A stretch of 64,000 nucleotides of DNA from Oceanithermus desulfurans (GTDB lineage Bacteria > Deinococcota > Deinococci > Deinococcales > Marinithermaceae), in NCBI RefSeq assembly GCF_014201675.1, contig NZ_JACHEZ010000007.1, positions 1 to 64,000 of the forward strand, in the 5' to 3' direction. Numbering within the stretch: position 1 is the first letter of the stretch; each line of letters opens with the position of its first letter. Below the pieces are notes generated by a model, which was not told the origin of the DNA, did no database searches, and saw only the letters and a list, made by a program, of their open reading frames with translations. A program made the position numbers and the translations under genes. Below, piece by piece: positions 41,053 to 48,335 of the stretch.

Positions 41053-41118
41053 GAGGCGCCGGGTCGGGTCTTTACCCTGACGCGCGGGCGCCGCAGCCGC
41101 TCGGGCGTCCGCGGCGAC

Positions 41119-41159
41119 AACCCCCCTCCGGCCTGCGGCCACCTCCCCCGAGAGGGAGG
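41119..41159. repeat. C-rich dispersed block, copy 2
   Basis: Starts AACCCCCCTCCGGCCTGCGG; its first 30 or so bases are identical to 755 onward in island 1. Confidence 0.7.
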
Positions 41160-41173
41160 CAAAGAGTAAGCTT

Positions 41174-41201
41174 GTGGCCTGTGGCTTGTGGTGCGTAGTA
41201 C
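41174..41201. repeat. 7-bp tandem repeat, GTGGCYT type
   Basis: GTGGCCT, GTGGCTT, GTGGTGC, GTAGTAC: four heptamers like those at 411-458. Confidence 0.7.
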
Positions 41202-41363
41202 CTCGTAGGTGCGGACCCGTGGGCCTGCCCGAGCCGTGCGGAGAAGCGAGCGGGCCTGTGGCCTGTGGAAGTACCTTGATCGACATTCGGTACAGACCGA
41301 ACGGGTAGGGGACTTCAACCCCCTTGTGTTCCCGTGTCGGCAGCGACCGAGCCCCGGCATCCC

Positions 41364-41412
41364 TTCCGGCATGGACCCCGGATCTCGGCGGCGGGGCCGC
41401 CTCGTCCGGGGA
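41364..41412 (+). repeat. Palindromic element family B, diverged copy
   Basis: TTCCGGCATGGACCCCGGATCTCGG followed by GCGGGGCCGC and CTCGTCCGGGGAATC; the outer ends are imperfect complements. Sister of 41491-41540. Confidence 0.55.
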
Positions 41413-41429
41413 ATCGAGAGAAGCGGTGT

Positions 41430-41457
41430 GTGGCTTGTAGCTCGTGGCCTGTAGTTG
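41430..41457. repeat. 7-bp tandem repeat, GTRGCYY type
   Basis: GTGGCTT, GTAGCTC, GTGGCCT, GTAGTTG. Confidence 0.7.
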
Positions 41458-41490
41458 GCCCATTGATGGTAACTCTGCCTTCGGAGTAGC

Positions 41491-41540
41491 CCACGGCATG
41501 GACCCAGGATTTCGGCGGCGGGGCCGCCTCGTCCGGTGAC
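41491..41540 (+). repeat. Palindromic element family B, diverged copy
   Basis: Shares CGGCATGGACCC, GGCGGCGGGGCCGCCTCGTCCGG with 41364-41412; about 120 nt apart, same orientation. Confidence 0.55.
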
Positions 41541-41690
41541 TCGGTGGTGCGTTGGGAGGGGTGGGTAGGGAAAGAAGGGCATGGCGTGCCCCGCACTTAG
41601 CGACCTGCGCCCCTCTTCGTCATCCCCGGCCGAGGGAGCGCTGGCCGCGCGGCCCGGGGTCTTGTTAGGCGCTGCCCTCATCCTCTTTTC

Positions 41691-41735
41691 GTCATCCCCG
41701 ACGAGGCGCGGAGCGCCAGGATCGGGGATCTTGCC
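41691..41735 (+). repeat. Palindromic element family A, copy 3
   Basis: GTCATCCCCGACGAGGCGCG then GAGCGCCAGGATCGGGGATCTTGCC; halves partly complementary. A more diverged copy begins at 41619 (GTCATCCCCGGCCGAGGGAG). Confidence 0.8.
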
Positions 41736-41818
41736 GGCGCGGAGTACGCCAAACTAACCGTTGTGCTGTCGTCACCGTTCGCATTGCGAGTCACCGCTCC
41801 CGTAACGACGCGCTCTAA

Positions 41819-41866
41819 GATTCCGGCTCTCGCGGGCCGGGTGGCCCGCTCGTCCGGAATGACGGG
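41819..41866 (+). repeat. Palindromic element family B, best-preserved copy
   Basis: GATTCCGGCTCTCGCGGGCC, then GGGTGGCCCGCTCGTCCGGAATGACGGG: the inner CGGGCC/GGCCCG and outer ATTCCGG/CCGGAAT halves are complementary, so the whole element folds on itself. Confidence 0.8.
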
Positions 41867-41887
41867 TCTTATTGAGGGGTACGTCAA

Positions 41888-41978
41888 TATTCCGAGCCTC
41901 CCCGGACCCGATCCGGGCCCGTTCCGGACCGGATCCGGGATCTCGCGGGCCACATGGCCCGCTCGTCCGGAAGGACGG
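41888..41978 (+). repeat. Palindromic element family B, long copy
   Basis: Same ends as 41819-41866 with an inserted CCGGACCCGATCCGGGCCCG and CCGGACCGGATCCGG palindrome, parallel to the long copy at 1213-1282. Confidence 0.75.
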
Positions 41979-41989
41979 ATAGGGGTGGT

Positions 41990-42024
41990 GCGCAGTTCGT
42001 AGTTCGTGGTGCGTAGTAGGTGGC
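41990..42024. repeat. 7-bp tandem repeat, KCGTRGT type
   Basis: GCGCAGT, TCGTAGT, TCGTGGT, GCGTAGT, AGGTGGC: five heptamers related to 16746-16773. Confidence 0.7.
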
Positions 42025-42176
42025 GGAAGGGAGCTCGAAAGAGAAGGAGCGGGCGTAGCGGATGAGAACGGAAGCCCGCCGGCCGTTTCTTCGCGATCCC
42101 AAAGCCACGAAGACCCCCCATGCTTCCGCGCCTCTTCATCTCCTGTTCTTGCACCCACCCCCTACGCCCTCCTGCC

Positions 42177-42225
42177 GTCATCCCCGACGAGGCGCGGAGC
42201 CGGGACCGGGGATCTTGCCGGGGCT
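42177..42225 (+). repeat. Palindromic element family A, copy 4
   Basis: GTCATCCCCGACGAGGCGCG, GAGCCGGGACCGGGGATCTTGCCGG; its right end (CTTGCCGGGGCTGCTGCGCGC) matches the minus-strand copy at 17012. Confidence 0.8.
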
Positions 42226-42338
42226 GCTGCGCGCCCTTCGCCCTTAGCCCTCCCAAACGGACCGGACTGACGTGCTGGGTGGGGGATCCCGTGGTCCGGT
42301 ATGGTTGCGGGGGCGCTTCGGGCTCCGCCGGTGAGCGG

Positions 42339-42344
42339 TAGAAT
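42339..42344 (+). promoter_or_regulatory. -10 box TAGAAT, leaderless
   Basis: TAGAAT ends 6 nt before ATG 42351. Confidence 0.6.
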
Positions 42345-42350
42345 GCCCGC

Positions 42351-43565
42351 ATGTCCGGCAGCGCGCGCGTTTTTCTGCTCTTCACCTTCGCCTACTTCCT
42401 CTCCTACTTCTTTCGCTCGGCCAACGCCGTGATTGCTCCCGACCTCACGCGCGAGCTGGGCCTTGACGCGGCGACCCTGGGGCTGATGACCAGCCTCTTC
42501 TACCTCGCCTTCGCGGCGGTGCAGCTGCCGCTGGGAGGCGCGCTCGACCGCTGGGGCCCGCGCTGGGTCACGCCGGCGCTGATGCTCGCAGGAGCGGCGG
42601 GCAGCTGGGTCTTCGCGGCGGCGCACACGGTGGAGGGGTTGATGCTGGGCCGCCTGCTCCTGGGGGTGGGCATGGCAGGCATCCTCATGGGAGCCTACAA
42701 GGCCTTCAGCCGCTGGTTCCCCGCCGGGCGCTTTGCCACCGTGGCCGGCTGGCTGGTGGGCATCGGCAGCGCCGGGGCACTGGCCTCGGGCACGCCGCTG
42801 GCCTGGCTGGCCGAGGTGCTGGGCTGGCGCAACGTCTTTTTCTGGGGCGGGTGGGTGATCGCGCTGTCGGCGCTGGCCATCACCCTGGGGGTGCGCAACA
42901 CCCCACAGGGCGACCGCCTCGAGCCCGGACCGCGCACGGGCGGCCTGCTGGCGGTGTTCGCGAGCCCCGTCTTCTGGAGCATGGCGGGGATGAACCTCTT
43001 CGTGGTAGGCGCCTTCCTGGGCATCCAGACGCTCTGGGCCGGGCCCTACCTCTACCAGGTGCACGGCATGGACCCGATCACCGTGGGCAACCTGTTGCTG
43101 GTCCTCAGCTTCGGCGCCCTCGTGGGCTTCCTCGGCAACGGCTGGATCGCCGACCGCGTGGGCGTACCGCCAACGATCCTGGCGCTGGGCGCCGGCTTCG
43201 TGACCCTCGTGGGGGTGCTCGCCTGGGGGGCTGAGGGGCTGGGGCCGCTGGCTCTGGGGGTGCTGCTCTTCGCCCTGGGCTACACCGGGACGGTGGGGGT
43301 GATCCTGCTGGCCTACGCGCGGCTCGCCTTTCCGACCTGGCTCACCGGGCGGGCCACGACCGCGGTCAACCTGTTCGGCATCGGGGGCACCTTCCTGGTG
43401 CAGTGGGGGATGGGGGCGGTGATCCAGCGCTTCCCGCGCACGGACGGGGCCTACCCGCCCGAGGCCTTCGGCGCCGCCTTCGGAACCGCGGCGGTGCTGG
43501 GGGCGCTGGCGTTGGTGGCGTTCGCCCTGGGGCGCCGGTTCGACCGAAAGGAGGAACAAAGATGA
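42351..43565 (+). CDS. MFS transporter
   Basis: 404 aa with 12 predicted membrane helices. The loop between helices 2 and 3 has LGGALDRWGPRWVTP, the MFS motif A position, and the cytoplasmic middle loop follows RNTPQGDRLEPGP. Resembles sugar-phosphate/anion (OPA-like) or drug exporters, but the substrate is not predictable. ATG 42351 follows TAGAAT by 6 nt. The broken ABM gene overlaps its stop by 4 nt, so both were one transcription unit. Confidence 0.88.
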   Translation: MSGSARVFLLFTFAYFLSYFFRSANAVIAPDLTRELGLDAATLGLMTSLFYLAFAAVQLPLGGALDRWGPRWVTPALMLAGAAGSWVFAAAHTVEGLMLGRLLLGVGMAGILMGAYKAFSRWFPAGRFATVAGWLVGIGSAGALASGTPLAWLAEVLGWRNVFFWGGWVIALSALAITLGVRNTPQGDRLEPGPRTGGLLAVFASPVFWSMAGMNLFVVGAFLGIQTLWAGPYLYQVHGMDPITVGNLLLVLSFGALVGFLGNGWIADRVGVPPTILALGAGFVTLVGVLAWGAEGLGPLALGVLLFALGYTGTVGVILLAYARLAFPTWLTGRATTAVNLFGIGGTFLVQWGMGAVIQRFPRTDGAYPPEAFGAAFGTAAVLGALALVAFALGRRFDRKEEQR

Positions 43566-43888
43566 TCGTACGCATGGGACGCGGTGGGTTCCGCACGAAA
43601 AGGCCGCGGCCTACCGCGCCTTCCTGAACGAACGGGCAGTGGCCGACTACCGCGGTACGCCGGGGAACCTGGGGGTGTTCGTCCTCGAGCGCTCCACGGC
43701 GGACGCCGTCCACTTCGTCACCCTCACCTACTGGACCGACCTGGAGGCGATTCGCGCCTTCGCGGGGCGAACCCGTCGAGCGGGCCAAGTACTACCCCGA
43801 AGACCGCGACTTCCTGCTCGAGTTCGAGCCCGAGGTGGTCCACTACGAGGTGGCGGGCGGCGCCGGGGGCGTGCGGTTGGGATCCTGA
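43562..43888 (+). pseudogene. ABM-like monooxygenase gene with two frameshifts
   Basis: Translating across frames gives a small protein of about 108 aa: MIVRM at the ATG overlapping the MFS stop, then (frame +1 shifted) a segment with PHEKAAAYRAFLNERAVADY and VFVLERSTADAVHFVTLTYW to AFAG, then, back in the first frame, EPVERAKYYPEDRDFLLEFE to the TGA at 43886. The two shifts lie near 43578-43590 (one base missing) and near 43767-43770 (one G extra) and compensate each other. The protein would be of the antibiotic-biosynthesis-monooxygenase/haem-degrading dimer fold. As written it yields only a 21-aa peptide. Sequencing error is possible. Confidence 0.7.
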
Positions 43889-43899
43889 CCCAACGGAGG

Positions 43900-43925
43900 G
43901 GGGCCGCGCGCGGCGGCCCCGTTTC
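43900..43925. terminator. Rho-independent terminator
   Basis: GGGGCCGC (43900-43907) pairs with GCGGCCCC (43913-43920), followed by GTTTCT. It ends the MFS/ABM unit just before the oppositely oriented tRNA-Met. Confidence 0.75.
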
Positions 43926-43928
43926 TGG

Positions 43929-44002
43929 TGGCGGTGGGCGGACTTGAACCGCCGACTCCACGATTATGAGTCGTGTGCTCTAACCAGCTGAGCTACACCG
44001 CC
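43929..44002 (-). tRNA. tRNA-Met (CAU), elongator type
   Basis: Cloverleaf with acceptor GGCGGTG, D-arm GCTC/GAGC, anticodon stem CACGA/TCGTG, loop CTCATAA, T-arm GGCGG-TTCAAGT-CCGCC, discriminator A, no encoded CCA. The paired 1:72 G-C excludes initiator type. GTAGCTCAG, TTAGAGCACA and CTCATAATC resemble elongator tRNA-Met of other bacteria. Confidence 0.9.
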
Positions 44003-44053
44003 AGGCTGGGCCACACGGCCCATAGGCGAGTTTAGCTCAGGGCCGGAAGGGGG

Positions 44054-46048
44054 TCAAGGTGAGGCTTTTGCGCCGCTCGCCAGCCAACCCGCGAAAGCGT
44101 TGACCGCGTCCTGCTCCAGCAGCCATTGCGGCTGTTCGAGCGCCGCTTCCAGGAAGCGCCGCACCAGCTCGGCGTCGGCGGTGGCCATCAGCTGGGCCAC
44201 GCTCTTGCCCTGAAAGGGGCCGGCGGGCAGCGGTTTGGCGAAGCGCTCGATGCGCCCGGCGCTCGGGGCGGCCGCGCGCACGGCCCCGAGCAGGGCCGCG
44301 ATTAGGCGCTCCGTGCCGTCCGGGGCGGCCAGCTCCTCGGGGGTGAGCAGGGGCGTACCCCCAAGCCCCAGGGGGACGACCTCCTGCCCCAAGAGCCGCC
44401 GCGCCAGGTGGCCTTGCTCCACCCGCAGCTCGGCCTCGGCGCTCTGGCCGGCGTAGCGGACGGTGACGCGGTAACGGCCCGGCTCGGCGAGCGTCACCGG
44501 GGCGAGCTCGCGGGTCCAGTCGGAGGTGAGCGGGGGCAGGGTCACCTCGTTGCGCGCGTGGGCGACCACGCCCGCGTCCGAACGCACCTCGACCTCCACC
44601 GGGCCGCTCGGCAGGTAGCCGCTGGTTTCGGCGCGCAGCCGCGGCCGCACCGCCTCGCCAGCGCCGACCTCGAAGCCGACGTTCAGCGGCCCCAGGTGGA
44701 AGCCCAGCAGCTCGAGCCGGGTCTCGACGCGCTCCAGCGCCGCCAGGGCCTCGCGCGCCAGCGGGGCCAGCGAGTGGTCGGGGTGCTCGGCCAAAAAGCC
44801 CGCGTAGGCCTGCCGGGCCTCCCCGGCGCGGCCGGTGCGCTCGAGCAGGAAGCCCTGCCAGTAGAGCAGGTCGGTGCGGTGGGTCTTGGCCAGGTCCTCG
44901 AGCGCCATCGAGGCGACCCCTTCGTCGTCGAGGCGCAGCGCCTGCAGGTAATGCGCGAAGGCGCGGTCGTGGTCGCGCGCCAGCGCGTAGAAGAGGCCCA
45001 GGTTGTAGGCGGCCGTGGGGCCTGGGGCGATCCGCATGGCCCGCAGCGAGGCGGCGATGGCGCCGGGCAGGTCGCCCTGCAGGTAGCGCGCCCAGCCAAG
45101 GTTGGTCCAGTAGAGGTCGTTTTCGGGGTCGAGCTCCAGGGCGCGCTCGAGCGCCCGGACGGCCCCGTCCGCGTCGTCCGCGTCGAAGGCGGCGAAGCTG
45201 AGTTCCTCCCAGCCCAGGGGCAGCTCCGGGGCTGCGGCGGTGAGGCGCTGCGCCGCCTGGACCCAGGCCGGGTCGTCGAGCGCCCGCAAGAGCAGCAGCG
45301 CCCCCGCCAGGTCGAGGGCGCGGTCGGAGCCAAGGAGCGCCAGGGCGCGCTCGCGCGCGGCGGGGCGGTCGTCCTGGGTGATGGGGAAGAAGGCCTTCCA
45401 CACGGGCCCCATCCCGGCGTCGCTCATGGCCTCGGGGTCCTTGCGGTGGGCCCAGTAGTCCACGACGCCCGGCGGCAGCCCCAGCGCGGCCAGATCCGCT
45501 CCGTGGGCGAACAGGCCCTTGACCGCGGCGATCTCGGCCTCGAGCCGGGCCCGCGGGCGCGGCTCGAGCTCCGCGAGCCCCCGCGCCGCAGCCTCCACGT
45601 CCCCGTCGAGCAGCCGGGTGAGCGCGCCGTCGAGCTGCGGCGTCAGAACCAGCGGACGCCGGGGCGCCTCCACCTTGAGCGCCAGCCAGTCGGCGAGCAG
45701 CTCGGGCTCGCTGAAGCGGGCGCGCTCGGGTCCGGCGGGGCCGTAGAGGTGGGCGTCGAGCCAGCCGTCCGCGGTCACCCGCCCCACCAGCACCCAGTCG
45801 GCCCCGGTGGCCTCGTAGACCAGCCGCGCTCCGCCGGGTCCGTACAGCGTCCCCACCAGGTAGCCCCAGCCCTGCGGCCAGGGGGTTTCGGGAAGGGTGA
45901 GTTCGGCCAGCACCGGCGAGGGGGCTTCCACGCGGTCGGCCAGGGCGAGCGCCAGGGCGCCGCCCCCCGGTCCGTCGAAGGGAAGCACCAGGCCCGCGGC
46001 CAGGCCGAGGCCGAAAAACGCCCCGAGGGCGATGAGCAGTCTTCGCAT
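44054..46048 (-). CDS. TPR protein with N-terminal membrane anchor
   Basis: 664 aa. One N-terminal hydrophobic segment (about 4-25, signal or anchor) then a region with GWGYLVGTLYGPGGARLVYEA resembling periplasmic chaperone-like or adenylate-cyclase-associated N-domains. TPR repeats run from about 265 to 440 (ALERALELDPENDLYWTNLGWARYLQGDLPGAI and neighbours), followed by a beta-rich domain (about 450-540). Family not recognised; probably a periplasmic scaffold. TAGACT (46061 to 46056) lies 7 nt before the ATG, a leaderless start. It is divergent from birA. Confidence 0.85.
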   Translation of the reverse strand: MRRLLIALGAFFGLGLAAGLVLPFDGPGGGALALALADRVEAPSPVLAELTLPETPWPQGWGYLVGTLYGPGGARLVYEATGADWVLVGRVTADGWLDAHLYGPAGPERARFSEPELLADWLALKVEAPRRPLVLTPQLDGALTRLLDGDVEAAARGLAELEPRPRARLEAEIAAVKGLFAHGADLAALGLPPGVVDYWAHRKDPEAMSDAGMGPVWKAFFPITQDDRPAARERALALLGSDRALDLAGALLLLRALDDPAWVQAAQRLTAAAPELPLGWEELSFAAFDADDADGAVRALERALELDPENDLYWTNLGWARYLQGDLPGAIAASLRAMRIAPGPTAAYNLGLFYALARDHDRAFAHYLQALRLDDEGVASMALEDLAKTHRTDLLYWQGFLLERTGRAGEARQAYAGFLAEHPDHSLAPLAREALAALERVETRLELLGFHLGPLNVGFEVGAGEAVRPRLRAETSGYLPSGPVEVEVRSDAGVVAHARNEVTLPPLTSDWTRELAPVTLAEPGRYRVTVRYAGQSAEAELRVEQGHLARRLLGQEVVPLGLGGTPLLTPEELAAPDGTERLIAALLGAVRAAAPSAGRIERFAKPLPAGPFQGKSVAQLMATADAELVRRFLEAALEQPQWLLEQDAVNAFAGWLASGAKASP

Positions 46049-46055
46049 AGCCCCA

Positions 46056-46061
46056 AGTCTA
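46056..46061 (-). promoter_or_regulatory. -10 box TAGACT, leaderless
   Basis: TAGACT on the minus strand, 7 nt before ATG 46048. Confidence 0.55.
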
Positions 46062-46096
46062 CCGGCTGGGGGTTAAGGGGGCATGGGAGTTGAGGG

Positions 46097-46125
46097 GTTA
46101 ACCCGGGAATGCGATACTGGTTAAC
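46097..46125. promoter_or_regulatory. Probable BirA operator
   Basis: GTTAACC (46097-46103) and GGTTAAC (46119-46125) form a perfect inverted repeat with a 15-nt spacer, matching the known BirA box plan (TGTWAACC-N14/15-GGTTWACA). It ends one base before ATG 46127 and covers a GATACT -10 box (46113-46118), so bound BirA would block birA-bioY transcription. Confidence 0.78.
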
Positions 46126-46126
46126 G

Positions 46127-47041
46127 ATGCGACCCGACGCGTTGTTGCTCGAGCTCGACGAGGCCTTCACCAGCGGCGAGGCGCTGGCCCGCCGCCTGGG
46201 CGTGAGCCGGGTGGCCGTGCACAAGCGGGTGCAGCGGTTGCAGCAAGCGGGGTACCCGGTGGAGTCGGGGCCGCGCGGCTACCGGCTCAGGCCGGGCGCA
46301 CCGGCGCCGCGGCCGCTTTTGCGGCGCTACGCGGGGCCGCTTCTGGACGAGGTCGTCTACCTGGCCGAGACGACCTCCACCCAGGACGCCGCGCGCGAGC
46401 TCGCCGAGGCGGGCGCCGCGGAGGGCGCGCTGGCCGTGGCCGAGCGCCAGACCGCGGGCCGCGGCCGCCGCGGCCGCACCTGGCTGAGCCCCACGGGCGG
46501 CCTCTACTTCTCGCTGGTCCTGCGCCCCGAGCTGCCCCTGGTCGCGTTGCCGCTCGTCTCGCTGGCCGCGGGGGTGGCGCTGGCCGAGGCCGCCGGCGTG
46601 GGCGGCCTCAAGTGGCCCAACGACCTGCTCGCCCCCGACGGGCGCAAGCTCGCGGGGGTGCTCGTCGAGGCCGACCTGCGCGGCGAGGAGGTGCGCTACC
46701 TGGTGCTGGGGGTGGGGGTGAACCTCGAGCCCCCGGGCCTCGAGGGTGCGGCCGGGCTCGCCGAGTTCGGCGCCGCGGCGCGCGCCGACGTGCTGGCGCG
46801 CTTCCTGGCGGCGCTCGAGCCGTTGTACCTGGCCCTGCCCGACCCCGAGCCGGTGCGCACGGCCTGGCGGGCGCGCTCGGTCACCCTCGGGCGGTCGGTG
46901 CGGGTGCACACCCCGGCCGGCCCCAAGGAGGGCACGGCCGTGGACCTGGAAGAGGACGGTTCCCTGGTGCTCAAGACGCCGCGGGGCAAGCGGACCCGCG
47001 TGAGCGCGGGCGACGTGGAATGGATAGGAGGCTTCGTATGA
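46127..47041 (+). CDS. birA: Bifunctional biotin ligase / biotin operon repressor
   Basis: 304 aa. Makes biotinyl-AMP, loads biotin onto acetyl-CoA carboxylase and represses biotin genes. N-terminal winged HTH (about 1-55, SGEALARRLGVSRVAVHKRVQRL), catalytic GRGRRGRTW (111-118), KWPNDLL (162-168) and a small C-terminal SH3-like domain. An ATG at 46109 is in frame, but it would lie inside the BirA operator; ATG 46127 begins exactly where the HTH should. Overlaps bioY by 4 nt. Autoregulation is inferred from the operator. Confidence 0.95.
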   Translation: MRPDALLLELDEAFTSGEALARRLGVSRVAVHKRVQRLQQAGYPVESGPRGYRLRPGAPAPRPLLRRYAGPLLDEVVYLAETTSTQDAARELAEAGAAEGALAVAERQTAGRGRRGRTWLSPTGGLYFSLVLRPELPLVALPLVSLAAGVALAEAAGVGGLKWPNDLLAPDGRKLAGVLVEADLRGEEVRYLVLGVGVNLEPPGLEGAAGLAEFGAAARADVLARFLAALEPLYLALPDPEPVRTAWRARSVTLGRSVRVHTPAGPKEGTAVDLEEDGSLVLKTPRGKRTRVSAGDVEWIGGFV

Positions 47042-47640
47042 ACGCAACGACGGCTTTGGTTCCTTCGGTCTTTGATCTGAACACGACTTCGCGGCGGGCG
47101 CTGGCGGTGGCGCTGGGTGCGGGCTTCGTGGCCCTGCTGGCGCAGGTGGCCCTGCCGCTGCCCTTCACCCCGGTGCCCGTCACCCTGCAGACGCTGGGCG
47201 TGCTGCTCGCCGGCGCGGCGCTGGGGAGCCGCCTGGGGGCGCAGGCCCTGCTGCTCTACCTGGCCGCGGGCGCGGCGGGGCTGCCCGTCTTCGCCGGCGG
47301 GGGCGCGGGGGTGGGCTGGCTCGCCGGCCCCACGGGCGGCTACCTGCTGGGCTTCGTCGCCGCGGCCTGGCTTGCGGGCGCCCTCGTCGAGCGCTTCGCC
47401 GCCGACCGCCGGCCGCTGCCGGCCTTTCTGGCCATGCTGGCGGCCGGCGCGGCGATCTACGCCTTCGGCCTCGCGGGCCTCGCCGGCTGGATGGCGCTCG
47501 CGGGGAAGACGGTCAGCCTGCCGGGATTGCTGGCGCTGGGGTTCTGGCCCTTCGCGCTCGGCGACCTGCTCAAGGCGGGGCTGGCGGCGGTGCTGCTGCC
47601 CGCGGCCTGGAAGGGGCTGGGCCGCTCGGGCAGAATCTAG
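47038..47640 (+). CDS. bioY: Biotin transporter BioY
   Basis: 200 aa with six predicted helices. The substrate-binding S-component of an ECF-type or stand-alone biotin importer. PLPFTPVPVTLQTLGVLLAGAALGSRLG (about 38-65) and GPTGGYLLGFVAAAWLAG are BioY signatures. No ECF ATPase or EcfT gene is nearby, so it shares a general module or works alone. ATG 47038 overlaps the birA stop, with AGGAGG just upstream. Confidence 0.94.
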   Translation: MNATTALVPSVFDLNTTSRRALAVALGAGFVALLAQVALPLPFTPVPVTLQTLGVLLAGAALGSRLGAQALLLYLAAGAAGLPVFAGGGAGVGWLAGPTGGYLLGFVAAAWLAGALVERFAADRRPLPAFLAMLAAGAAIYAFGLAGLAGWMALAGKTVSLPGLLALGFWPFALGDLLKAGLAAVLLPAAWKGLGRSGRI

Positions 47641-47660
47641 GGTGAGGAGGTGAACGCGCC

Positions 47661-48254
47661 ATGACCGTGGACGTTCCCGAGGTTCCCCGCGAAGAAGAGG
47701 TGAGGCTGCCGGCCGCGGAGACGGCGCTCATCGTGGTGGACATGCAGAACGACTTCGCCCACCCCGACGGGGCGCTCTTCGTGCCCGACGCCGAAGCGTC
47801 GATCCCGCGGATCCGCGCGCTGCTAGACAAAGCGCGCGCGGCGGGGGCGCGCGTCGTCTTCACCCAGGACTGGCACGCCGAGGACGACCCCGAGTTCCGG
47901 ATCTGGCCGCGGCACGCGGTGGCCGGGACCTGGGGGGCCGAGATCGTGCGCGAGCTCACCCCCCTTCCCGACGAGACCCGCATCCAGAAGCTGCGCTACG
48001 ACGCCTTCTACGGCACCCCGCTCGAGCACCTGCTGCGTCTCTGGGGGGTGAAGCACGTGGTGGTGGTGGGCACCGTGGCCAACATCTGCGTGCTCCACAC
48101 CGCCGGCTCGGCGGCGCTGCGCTGGTTCGAGGTGGTGCTGCCCGAAGACGGCACCAGCGCGCTCGCGCCCTTCGACCTGGCCGCGGCGCTGCGGCAGGTG
48201 AGCTTCCTCTACCAGGGCAAGGTGACGACGGTGGAGGGGGTGAAGTTCGCGTAG
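47661..48254 (+). CDS. pncA: Nicotinamidase/isochorismatase-family hydrolase
   Basis: 197 aa cysteine hydrolase. Catalytic triad D27 (VVDMQNDF), K110 (RIQKLRYDAF) and C143 (GTVANICVLHTA), metal site D70-W-H72 and H85 (WPRHAVAGTWGAE) are as in nicotinamidases that recycle nicotinamide to nicotinate for NAD. GAGGTGA precedes ATG 47661, 20 nt after bioY. Nicotinamidase is likely; another amidase of the superfamily is possible. Confidence 0.87.
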   Translation: MTVDVPEVPREEEVRLPAAETALIVVDMQNDFAHPDGALFVPDAEASIPRIRALLDKARAAGARVVFTQDWHAEDDPEFRIWPRHAVAGTWGAEIVRELTPLPDETRIQKLRYDAFYGTPLEHLLRLWGVKHVVVVGTVANICVLHTAGSAALRWFEVVLPEDGTSALAPFDLAAALRQVSFLYQGKVTTVEGVKFA

Positions 48255-48275
48255 TCGGGTTGTGGGATGTAGGGG

Positions 48276-48315
48276 GTGGGAGGTAGGAATCAATAACCCA
48301 CGTCCTACCTCCCAC
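48276..48315. repeat. 13-bp inverted repeat upstream of alkA
   Basis: GTGGGAGGTAGGA (48276-48288) and its exact complement (48303-48315) with a 14-nt loop, between pncA and the glycosylase gene. No T-run follows. The GTGGGA/GGTAGG wording recalls the heptamer repeats of the islands. Confidence 0.65.
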
Positions 48316-48335
48316 ACCCCACTTCCGGCTCAGCC

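Larger units (their letters stand above)
41053..42350. other. Non-coding repeat island 3
   Basis: About 1.3 kb without a supported gene, composed almost wholly of dispersed repeats also seen in islands 1 and 2: the C-rich block (41119), heptamer arrays (41174, 41430, 41990), family A elements (41619, 41691, 42177) and family B elements (41364, 41491, 41819, 41888). The last bases hold the TAGAAT promoter of the MFS gene. Confidence 0.75.
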
